The translations under genes and the position numbers were made by a program. Below, in pieces: positions 45,901 to 57,107 of a stretch of 64,000 bases of DNA (position 1 is the stretch's first letter; each line of letters opens with the position of its first letter). The stretch is from Setoptus koraiensis (Eukaryota; Arthropoda), in contig CM106586.1 in assembly GCA_048013815.1 (NCBI GenBank), positions 14,570,001 to 14,634,000 on the forward strand, in the 5' to 3' direction. The notes under the pieces are model-generated. The model was given only the letters and a program-made list of their open reading frames with translations, did no database searches and was not told the DNA's origin.

Positions 45901-46213
45901 CATTGTGTTCATCCATCTGGCTGACCGATCCACTGGCCGGCAAGCTAGCAAGCTGGCAAGCTGGCTGGGTGCGTTGATACATTACAGGTATCGCGCTGAC
46001 ACATTGACCAGCGGCAATCAGCGATGATGGCCATAATGTCACCATTGAGTCCGGCGAGTAGCGGTCAGTTTAACCGTTTTCACTTTGTCAGCGCTGTTAT
46101 CGCGCGCCAACTATTTTCCAATAGTCGCCTTCTCTTTTCCTGCGCGCGCGCCCCCCCCCCTAATACCATTTGCTTATTGGGGCGCCTGGGGGCAGTTATG
46201 TCGTTGTTTTGTG

Positions 46214-46252
46214 TTGTTGTTGCGTTGTTGTTGCGTTGTTGTTGCGTTGTTG
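46214..46252. repeat. Tandem repeat GTTGTTGTTGCG
   Basis: About three 12-bp units in a G/T-rich stretch. Confidence 0.85.
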
Positions 46253-47700
46253 ACGCTGTTGTTGTGAGGGGGGCGCATTTTTGATAGCACTTAGCCGAGG
46301 CTCTATTACATCCGCCTGTATCTACCGCAGGTACCCGGTTGGATCGCCCCAAGCCGACTGGGCCCGCTGATACAATAATAATAATAATAATAATAATGCT
46401 GGTTATTATCAGTAAAGCTGTTGTGTTACATTCTCGATTATTGTGCAGAGAGACTCGCTCTGTCCCTGAAAGAGTGTATTTTTCAGTTTGCCTTTTCGGA
46501 GTCAACCAACAACAACAACAGCAACAACAACAGCGAAAACAACGCCCCCGATGACGTCGAACCGACCAACGGAGGGAATTGTATGAATTGTTAATATCCA
46601 AAAAGCAACAGCGCGACATTAAGCATCAAAAGAAAATCTTGTCACGTATCTGGATGTCATTTCCATTGCAACGAGGCTCTCATTTTTTCGGCCCCGAAGC
46701 TCGGTCGTGTCGTTGAGGCACAACTGTGTGTCCGATTGTAGTTATAGTGGCTGTCGCAATAGCGACAACAACAACAACAACAACAGCAAACACAGGCATT
46801 TCACGGGGTCGCGCCAGCGGAGGAGATTGCAGATCTTCACACGCAGGTCGTCACATTCTTTTTATGAAATATTCTTTATTATTCTAAACACTGACAATGG
46901 GGGCCCGATAGATTAGATTACTACCACTAGCGGGGAAAATTGCAATCAAGAGGCAACCCGCAGGCAGCGGGCACAGCTTTTGGTGGCGCACTAACGCACA
47001 GAGCAACGACAAAAGAACAAGGGGCGAGCCTCGAAAGCGATTTGGGGCCGGCGAGCTTGAATTGGATATGGCCGGCACAGGGTGAGCCAAAGTGAGCTTA
47101 AATCCAATGTCATAGCGAGCGAGAGCGAGATGAGAAAAATAACACCGCGCGCGCGCCAGACACAAAAGATATGTGCCCGAAATAAATTGCATTAATGATC
47201 CGTTAACTTGTCTTCGCCAAGAACAGCAACTAGCTCGATTTGGGCCCAGTTGAGCCCGTTTGGGCGCTCAAGGACCCTTTGGGGTTTGTTAATAACTTGT
47301 TTGAGTGTGTGCTGGGGCCACATTTCGACACTCGACCAGAGATAAAGTGCCAAGGTCGGTGTGACATGCTCCAATTGTGTTCTGGCTGGTGATGCATAAA
47401 ACGACCAATACAAATATACGTAGTAGTAGTACGACATTTCGGCCCTTCGGTATCATCATGATTATCATGTATTAATATGAAAATAATCGGAGCGCGACAC
47501 GTTCAATGCGTGCCGAAGATCATTCACCGAATCGTACATGTAACCTTTTTCTCTCATGATGGTTATTTCTCTCGCTCTCTCGCTCTCTGCCAGCGCCTAG
47601 GCACCAATTCAATTTCTACCTGTCCAAGCTTTGGTCAACCAACCAATTATTATTGTATCTTGCGCCGGCATCGGCTGCACAGGCCCCAAATGGCCAAATC

Positions 47701-47790
47701 GTTGTATTTTTTGCCCTGTTGTATTTTTTCGCCCTGTTGTATTTTTTTTTTTGCCCTGTCGTATTTTTTTTTCGCCCTGTTGTACTGTTG
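47701..47790. repeat. Tandem repeat based on GCCCTGTTGTATTTTTT
   Basis: Four copies of a 17-22 bp unit whose length varies through the T run. In one frame it yields Phe-Phe-Ala-Leu-Leu-Tyr open stretches that mimic membrane proteins. Confidence 0.9.
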
Positions 47791-48359
47791 CAGTGCAAAG
47801 TAGAAGTGGTTCTCTCTAAACAAGTCCGCCCTCTAAGGCAAGTAGAAAAATTGTTCCCCAACAATGTCAGTGTATTTAGTGAATACACCGGACTTGCCAT
47901 TCGACATTGTCAAGACATCGGGCACGCGGTGGACAATAAATAAAAGGAATTACTATTGCATCACAGTTGCTGCTGCTGTCACTGGCGAAACAATGCTCAC
48001 TTGACCATTGCGGGCCCCAGAGAGCCTTCAAGCTGTTTCGCTCGCGACACATGGCAAGACACATTCTTCTGGCGCGCAGACAAAGACAGATAGAGCCCGG
48101 ATTAGTGGCCCCATAATTCATCATTGGCGATCAGTTAGACCGACAGTGCATTGTTGGTTGGGGCTCCTCCTATAACGTGCTCTCTATATTGCAATTCAAA
48201 TAACTCGGATGCCAGTGTCAAGAAAAAAGCACAAATGAGAGATGTTTCAAAAAGGGGCCTCTCATTAGTGAGTTATCTCCAGCACAGGCCAGTCTCGTCA
48301 TTCCATCTCTAACACGCTGCAATTATGTCCGAAATTGTGTCACAGTGACGTGTTCGCTC

Positions 48360-48418
48360 GTTTGGCCCCACTGTCGGCTGCCGGTTTGGCCCCACTGTCG
48401 GCTGCCGGTTTGGCCCCA
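48360..48418. repeat. Tandem repeat, 24 bp x 2.5
   Basis: Two perfect copies of a unit starting GTTTGGCCCCACTGTCGGCT, plus a partial third. Confidence 0.92.
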
Positions 48419-51400
48419 AGGCGCCATTAATCAATTGTTGTCAGGCAGCGGCACCACTACGATACACTGTTCAGCGTTATTGTTCCACGTCAAACAAAAC
48501 TGAAACTAGATCCCTTATTCGGTTGTTTGGGTAATAAGACCCCGTCCGATATACGGTAGAGCCCAACTAATTACAGATAATTGCGCTTATAATAATGGTA
48601 TTCTGTTTGTTTGTTATCATTGCTTACACATGCAAAAATTCACTAATGTGGGCCCTTTTTTTTCACTGTGTGAATTATCATGCTGCTTGTGGCAAAAAAA
48701 CACCCAATATTCAATGTTGTGTGTGTGTAATTACGTCACATCTATACTCGATTTCACCAGCAAAAATCATAGCCCTTGGCGACATAAATGAGTTTCATAA
48801 ATAATGACACTTGCAGTTGCAAAATTTATCGGCCCATTTCGCGCCATGACGCTCGCATGAAATAGTTCATTTGATAAATGGCACCAATTTTTCCACACCA
48901 TATCATTCGGTGGTGCAAAAAAGAAACAAAAAATCAGCAATTTGAGCGGAACAATTCAAAAATCAGTAGTGTAACGAGAGCTCGTGGTTGGCAACTATTT
49001 CAGGAAAAATTAATCATCTAGTGGCGAAAACTGCGTTTTTTTCCGCTCTCATTGAGACACATCTACATAGGGGCTTACGAAAAGCTCTCGAAGCCATTCA
49101 GCATCGACAGAAATCTGAAATTATAATTATAATCGGGGAGACTTGCATCATGAACTGCTCTTTTCGTGTGACGCGACCTAATGCGTGCATCCATTTCCAT
49201 GGAAAAACCATTTTCGGGCACTTGTTTTTCCGTGAAATCAGGTGAAAAATTTTCGGGTATTTTCGCTAGAAATCACCTGACTCAATTTTTTCGCCTGCAA
49301 CAAAAGTGTCACAGCGGCTCATCTTTTCACCCCCAAAATTACGGGTGTCCGGAGCTCCGAGAATAGGTCTCTCGGTGGATTTTCTTTTATTTTAGTAGGA
49401 AAAAAAAACTGAGAACAAAGTTTAGTTGAGTGGCATCGCAAACGATGTTTTCGATGAAAAACTTTGTATGAAACAAAGCAACAAAATTAAATTTGCGTTT
49501 ATGTTAAACAGAAATTAAATTGAATCGCTAGTTAGTCAGGGTCAAACAAGAAAAAAAGCTTCGCTTAAGACGATGTAGAATATGGAATGTTTTTTTTTGA
49601 TGCTCCGAAAAAATTGGTTTATTTTTCAAGCAACTATGTTGATTATGATTGTTTGTGAGGCATTTGTAGGTACGCATTGCATAAGAAAGTTTTGGTATCA
49701 ATGTTATTATTATCACTAGCACTACACTAACACTTGCACCGAAGTTGCTTTTTCGTTGGTTGGATAGCGTCAATATAGCACTAGTTATTATTAGTACTAC
49801 TTTGTATATATATTGCGATGGCTCGGCATGATTTGATTGTATATGTTTGCTAGATTGCTTGCTGGCCCCGTCACGATGGGGCCAGCAAGAGAATCGAGTT
49901 TATTGTTGTTTGTTTGATCAGTTTAATATGCAAACTGTGTCTTGTTTGTGTGTGTTTGTCAATAATTACAAGACTTAGTTAGCAGTCGAGCTGATGCTAT
50001 TGAATCAAGCTCGACTGGCCAGCATGTTTGATAGTGAAATGGAATGGAATAAGCCCACTGTCAATGGCAACCGCGATTGATGTTTGCAGCCAAGTGGACT
50101 AATTTGCTATTGTAATAGCAACAACAACAAACTCAGACACTCAGTCACTAGCTGGCCGAAATCATTAATATTCGAGCTAGCTGGTCATTGGCTGCCAGTT
50201 ATGTTAACATCAATATAAATATCATTGTTTATTCTATTTATCCTCCATGACAAACACGCCAACCAACGACAACAACAACACCAACAACACTGTCACAACA
50301 ATCAATGATAATAACAACAACGATAACAACAACACAACAATTAACGAACCGTTAAATCAACAACATTAAATCGGCATGCATACTGTCGACTCATTACTGG
50401 CAACAACCCCGACAACAACCACTCCTGTTTGTCGGTGCGTGTGTCCGTGGCAAATGTCACCGGCCGCCGCTACCTGCAAATGTCAACGGTCATCTATGGC
50501 TGCCGAACTGGCCGAACTGGCCGAATTGACCGCTTCTCCCACTCCCACTCGCACTTCCACACCACAAACAACAACAACACTAAACAACAACACTAAACAA
50601 CAACACTAAACAACAACGACAACAACAACAACTAACAACACAGCGGAGGCAACCGACGCGCCTCTATCCTAAGGCAGGTATTAGTATTGTAAACAAACAA
50701 ACGAGGCCACTGATTATGATTATTTGCACGACTAACTATATCGGGCTTGCCGGATAAATGTCTGCACATGGTGGCACGAGTTAACGAACGGACAGCGCGC
50801 CATTGGCGAGACATTTTGTCCTCAGAGAGACACGTAATTCTAATGGCGATAGCGATCGCCGAGAGCGTCCGCTAATAGCGACCGCTAGGCACCGCTAGCC
50901 AGCTGCCTCTGGCGCCCGTAGCAAGCAAATGCGAGTCGGAAGTAGATAACTGGACTGGCTGACTGTTTATTATTATTACATTATTACATATATAAATGCC
51001 GGCGAGGCCGGCAAATAAGCGCCAGTGGCGCCCCTCTCGAGTATGGTCGCCGGGCGCTTATCGGGGCCGTTTATGCGACTATTGCAGCATAATTGTCATA
51101 TCCGCTGCCTTCGGCAACGGTGGGGCCCGTCGCAAGCAGACGCCCGGCAAGTCGTTTTCGCTTAGCTTCGCTCGGCTGCCAGCCCCACTAATATATGTAT
51201 ATTTTTGTAGTATGTCTCATCGTGTGTGTGTGTTATTGAATCTTCATTAGACAGTGTTAGGGTGCGAGGCCGCAAATTAGGGAGGCCCGTCCCTGATTGA
51301 GCGTCGCCACCCGCCACTGGCGCCTATCAAGCGGCCCCATGAAGCCGACGCTGCACACATATAGCGCCACGCGATTATTTGGGCCCCTTATATATTATTT

Positions 51401-51734
51401 AGGCGGCCCAAGCTGGCGTGCGGGCCGCACAAACAGCGGGGCCCGTCTAACTGGGTAGCTGAAGTAGCGGCGGCATCATTAGCAAACGAGGCCGGCAGTT
51501 TGTTAGATTAGTTAGCTGGTCGGCGGCGGCGACGAGCGAGAGCCACCGACAAATTAACTCGCGCAAGTGATACACACACACAAACAAATTATATTTATCT
51601 TGCATTTGCACAGTATGCATACAGTATGATACTGTCAGTATGCGCCGCTGGCGCCCGCACCAACAAAAGCGGCCCCAAATCCGGCCAGCTTATCGACTTG
51701 AGCGTGCACTGGGGCCCGGCTCTGTGCGGCTTCT

Positions 51735-51735
<1 letters not shown>

Positions 51736-51793
<58 letters not shown>
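51736..51793. repeat. (CT)n microsatellite
   Basis: Nearly pure TC dinucleotides, about 29 units, followed by degenerate TGGCTCCCTC repeats to about 51880. Confidence 0.95.
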
Positions 51794-51797
<4 letters not shown>

Positions 51798-53925
51798 CTC
51801 TGGCTCCCTCTGGCTCTCTCCGGCTCCCTCTAGCTCCCTCTAGCTTCCTCTGGCTCCCTCTGGCTCTATCTGTTTCTATCTGGCGCGTTGTTTCAGCAGC
51901 GGCGCCAGCTCCAGTTGTCACCGGTGACATCTATCTAACCGTCGTCTGGTTATCAGCCGACAAGCACTGCGGCCCATTTCGACCTTGCGCGCACACATTG
52001 TGCACGAGATTCTTTTGGCTCCTCATTCTTTTTGGCTCCTCATTCCCGTCGCCTTGCGAGCCTCACGGGCCCCATGCGCCCCGAGAGCCTCGCGGGCCTC
52101 ATAGGCCTCACAGAGCTCACAGAACTCACAAGCCTTACAGGCCGAGCTCGCGAGGCGACCCCACGGCCCGACGAGGGCGCTATATTAATAATAGGCCCGT
52201 GAGTGTGTGTGTGCTTCTGTCCCAATATCGCTTGCCAATCTGCTGCGTGCGAATGTGTGGTCGGCGTGGCTAGATGGCTAGAAACACGGCCGAAAAATAT
52301 GGATTTTGTGGGCGATTGAACGCGCCAGCGAGCCCCGTGAATAGAGTGGCTGCAAACAGGGGCCCGCTTTGCTGACGGTCGGGCTGAGTGCGTGCGGCCC
52401 GAGCGCCCGCGACAGAGCGGCCGAGGCACGGCGCCCGAGACAGAGCGGCCGCGCCGGAGCGCCCGAGACAGCGGGCCAGTGGCGGTCGGGCACAAACAAA
52501 AAAGAATGGAGTAGGTGAGTGCATTTGTGTTGACATTTAGAGAGGCGAGTCGATTTGGCGAGATAAGCGCGAGTCTCTTTGTCTGGCGGCCATCGGGCCG
52601 GCGGATGACCGATCGAGAGCAATACATAATCGAGCCAGGGAGCAATAGGAGGCAGCGGTGGCAGCGGGCGGGGCAATGGGAGAGGGTGACGGGAGAGGGA
52701 GAGAGGAACGGACAGGCCCGGCCGGGGCCAGTGATGAAATAGGCGCGACAACAATGGACAGCCAGACAGAAACAACAAGCGAACAAGATGAATGACGCAA
52801 TTAAGACAGCCGAACAGACACAACAAAACCCGCTCGCTCGCTCGCTCACTCACTCATCATTAGTTACCATACCAGTTAGTGACGGCGCCATTTTTGATGG
52901 GGGCCCGCTCGCCAATGTCACCGGCCCGACGGCGTCACCGGCGCGGCTGGCGTCACCGGCGGGCCGCGTCGCCAGCGTCTCGAGTCACTCGTGGGCCAGC
53001 TCGCAGCCGCTAACAAGCTCGCCAAGTAGCTTGCCGAGTAGCTTGCCATTTGGCTGGCCGACTAAGCCGCCAAGTGGCCGGCTGCACAAGCAGACAAGTG
53101 GCGTGCGCGTCGGCGTGTCTAGCAGCGCCCGTCTGACGCGCCAGACAGACGGGCCAAATATCGCAAATTGGGGCGCCCGAGTGGCGGCCTAGCGAGCAAC
53201 TAAATAATACATGCGGCAGTGGACAATTGGACGCACAATTGGCCGGCTCAGACGGGCCGAGAGCAAACATATTGGCCCGATAAAACATGATACGATAATG
53301 TTGCGCTCGAGAGCCCAACAGAGAGTTAAATTGCACCAACTGTGATGCTTCGATTGGGCGCTTTTTATCTCGCGCCACTTTCATCCCCCGCTCAGCTCGC
53401 TCGCCTGGCTCGTCTGGCTCAGCTCGCTTATCTGTTTGTTTGGGGCCCATTTATCAGCGTGCCATTTATTAGCCGGCAGCTGATACTGGCCGGCTCGCTG
53501 CCGACAAATATCAGCCCACAAATTGGCCGTTGCGCTCGGCGGGGCCGCGATGCGCAAAGTGCCCCCAAACTATGATGAACGGCAACTGCAAACTGTAACT
53601 ACAGACTGGGCATCGTGATGACGGCGCTAGCGCAAAACAGGCATATTTGTTCGGCTGGCGGTCGCCCGAGTGTCACGCTCAGTGTGCCGGTGTCGCCGGC
53701 CGCCAGGCGGTGCATCGGTACACATGTATATCGTACGCAGTATATCATGCACGGTGCCCATCATACGCGGATAGGTCGCTGTGCGGATATGTCGCTAGGT
53801 GCAGCGCCACTTATTAGGCCGCTGCAAATTGCCTTCGCATGCTCTCTCGCGACCGAAACAAAACGACATTGCGGCATTGTGTTTATTTTGGCCACTCCGG
53901 CCGGACTCTGCCGTTGTTGCGGGCC

Positions 53926-54079
53926 AACAACAACAACAACGGTAACAGCAACAACAACAACAACAACGGTAACAGCAACAACAACAACAACAACGGTAAC
54001 AGCAACAACAACGGCAACGACAACAACAACGACGACAACAACAACAACGACGACAACAACAACAGCGACAACAACAACC
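53926..54079. repeat. CAA-rich repeat with 24-bp higher-order unit
   Basis: AAC trinucleotides punctuated by GGTAACAGC, giving about three 24-bp units, then GACAACAAC-type units. The reading frames produced are Asn-, Thr- or Val-rich only. Confidence 0.93.
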
Positions 54080-56378
54080 CGATTCGATCGAACGCTACAC
54101 TTGTTCAGCCAAGCGGCAAGTCTGGCCCCGTGAGTGTGTTGCACTTGTTTCAGTTTGGGCCCCAACAAAGCATTCAAGTGGCTTTTGTTTCACAGTGTCT
54201 CGGTGCACAATTGGCGCACAATGGCTCTGGGTCTGGCCATGTCGCCATTTGGCCGCAGTGCGCCACTAACCAGCTCGCTAGGCAAACAGCGGCTCCGCTA
54301 GGCGCACGCTGAGTGATGATATTAAATTTTTTGGGGCCCCTTTGTGCGCGCACAAGTCGCACTGGTCAGCTCGATTGTTGTCGCACAAGCGCATGCAAAG
54401 ATAGGATAATTTTTATTTTTATGTGTGCGCCCGCCTGCCCGTGTCTATCTGCGCAATCTATGATGCAGCAGCATTTCGGCCAAGGTCACCACCGGGCCGG
54501 CCGAAATTGGGGCCGCCGAACTGGCCGCCGATCTGGTCGAGTTGCGAGCGACGGGCTTGTTTTGAGCGGCGCTCTTGTTTTGAGCGGCGGCCCGGCTTTG
54601 AGCGGCGCCCGTTGGCCCGTTCCCGGAGGCCGGCGCTAACTAGCCAACTCAACTGACCGATGTGAATTGAGTGGCGCTGGCGTCGTTTGTTTGTTTGCAT
54701 GTCGCTTCTTTGCGACCAAATTGCTCTGCCCGACAGCCAGTTGCCGGTCGCCAGAATGAGAAGTGGCCAGTTTGTTTGTTTGCTCCCCTGCCTCCCTTTT
54801 GGCAACCTTTGGCTGGCAAGTTGCTTTGGCACCGACAACAAGGGAGATATCTGAAAAAAAGGGGGCCACTATCTCGAGTGAGAGACGCATACTAATAACT
54901 CGCCAACCGGTCCACTCTATTTAGACACGCAGAGCCTCTATGTGACAAACTGGACATTGTCTTTTGCGCGTCGCCGTGCGCCACTAGACACACTGGCCAC
55001 ACACTGAGGGGCCCCCTTGCGCCGATTGTCCCAAATGTTAATTTATTAACCCTTTACTTGCCTACACTTGATCACTTATACTTTGAGCGCACATAATGCC
55101 ATTAGTGGCACCGTGTGCCGCTGCGTGCCCTGTCGCCCCCCGTACCCTGGCCGTCGCGCACCCTCCGTACCCTCAGGGCAGCCAATTGCACCCCCATGGC
55201 AGCCACCTGTGCCCCCGCGGCGGCCCCTCTCACCCTCTTCATTTGTACCCTCTTCATTTGTACCCTCATCATCACTGACCCATAAATCATTGTATCGCCC
55301 TACCCTGCATCCGCTTGATATCGCCACTTATTTGACACCCACGCACTTTTAATTGGTTGGCCTGACGCCCCCCGCCCCTGACAAACTGCCCCCTGTTTTT
55401 GTCGCTGTCGCAACGACAACCACAACCCCGGCAACAACAACGACAACAACGACGACCAATTGGCCAATTGCGACCGGCCCGTATCCGGCTCAAACGACGG
55501 ACAAAAACTGGTGGCCGCATCAAATCACGACCGCCACCGTGGCGCCGATGAAAACAAATACACCCTCCCATCCCGCGCTTACGCAACATTGTCCCGTTAT
55601 TTTCTCTGTTATTTTGTCACCCGTGCCCACGCACGTACGCGAAATCGCAACACCGACACAACAAACCAAACACAACAAACCGAACCCTCGCTCAAACGCG
55701 CAATATTGCGCAATATGCAAAATGCGTTTGCGTTGTTGTTTCTATTAATATATCCATTAATTTTAAACAACAACAACAACAAACGTCAACCACCGATGAC
55801 CAACTTGAGCGGCGCTCGTTTGCGAACCCCACAAACATGCGCCTGTGACACATGGGCCCCAACGACAACCCCGAAACTTAAACACAATCGCATGTTATTA
55901 TTATTATGACAATATCAAATATGCGACGCCACGCCAAATAAAATCGCCCAAAAACAACGACAACGACAACAAAACACCCACTCAACCAAAACGGCGCCAA
56001 ACCAAACTGTGGCACCGGCAAAACAAACATTCAATTGGCAAACTCTCCCATAAAAACAAGTGATTGCGCTAATGTCCGTCAGGGGGCCCCATTTTTGCAT
56101 GCCCTCAAGTACGAGCACAAACTCAAGTACCCGCTGCTCGTGTTTGCCGTGAACTGCCTGCAGATGCCGCTCTGGTCAATTTTGTTTACAATACTGGAGT
56201 CGCTTGTAAGACTATTGTACGTTGTTTCGTGGCTGGCACTCCGCCAACGACCCTATGTTCGCGCAGTGGCGCCCCCTAATGCGAGCACCGGCAAGCGCGC
56301 TCGCCCGCGCACAGCGTCAATTGTCAGTTGCCGGCTCAAACGCTGTGCCAAGCCCGATTTTCGGGTGCCACGTTTGTC

Positions 56379-56441
56379 CCAAAATGTGCCAATTTCGCCC
56401 CAAAATGTGCCAATTTTGCCCCCAAATGTGCCAAAATTGGC
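56379..56441. repeat. Tandem repeat, 21 bp x 3
   Basis: Three copies of CCAAAATGTGCCAATTTTGCC with a few changes, followed by CCAAATTGG-type palindromic units to about 56470. Confidence 0.9.
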
Positions 56442-56899
56442 CAAATTGGCCGGAATTGGCCAAATTGGCTGTGGGACGCTTGTGTGGATCGCAAATTATG
56501 CTGGCCAGTGGGCGATTGCGTTGGCGTCTGTGACGGCGAGCGGATCACTTGATCGCTCATTATATCGCTCATCATTCTGGCTCTTTATTCCCCTCGCGCT
56601 GACCACTCTAATGCGCCCACTCACTCTGCGCCATTCACGGTCACTTTATCAGCAAGCTCATCACCAGTCAACACGGCGGACCCCTCGGCGGGGCCCCCAT
56701 TCGGACCTATAACGCTGGCCGTGATGGCAATCAATCTGTGCGCCCCGCGATCGCGCGGCCTGCACGGCGACACTGCGACCGTGAATGGCGCCCCAAGCCG
56801 CAACGTAGCCGGGCCCAATTTGCTATAGCTATCGGCCGCTATGACTATCGGTGACTCTCTGAATAACTTTGCCATTAATTGAACCAATCAACTAATGTC

Positions 56900-56932
56900 T
56901 CACTTTATGCTCACTTTATGCTCACTTTATGC
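56900..56932. repeat. Tandem repeat TCACTTTATGC, 11 bp x 3
   Basis: Three perfect units in intron 4, about 180 bp before exon 5. Confidence 0.92.
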
Positions 56933-57107
56933 ACTCCCGCTCGCGCTCGCTCGACATTTCGGTGTCGACTGCGAACGCCGGCTAATTAATTAACGATGTT
57001 CGCATATCTGGCCAATGTGGCATATCTGACGAATGGGCCCCATGAATGGATAAATGGACAAAACATGAATAAATAAAATAAAATAATCGCAACGACGCAC
57101 ACAACAG

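Larger units (their letters stand above)
41536..57107 (+). other. CADPS intron 4 (15.6 kb)
   Basis: Joins codon AG|A (Arg578). It is mostly GC-rich with dense GGGCCC sites and many simple repeats, broken by an AT-rich patch at about 48.8-49.85 kb and A/C-rich tracts at about 50.25-50.65 and 55.4-56.05 kb. No CAPS exon is missing by comparison with human. Open frames of up to 269 codons on the minus strand near 52.0-52.85 kb are Arg/Ser/Pro-rich and have no motif, so I treat them as chance frames in GC-rich DNA. Confidence 0.78.

Noticed and set aside
52040-52849. A 269-codon open frame on the minus strand in CADPS intron 4
   Set aside because: Composition is Arg/Ser/Pro/Cys/His-rich with no motif. 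Several frames on both strands are open at once, as expected for GC-rich, stop-poor repetitive DNA.
56083-56215. Possible cassette exon with hydrophobic residues (KYPLLVFAVNCLQMPLWSIL) and a GTAAGA donor before CADPS exon 5
   Set aside because: Its open frame is not phase-compatible with the exon 4 / exon 5 junction (AG|A) at the visible acceptors, and animal CAPS has no counterpart there.
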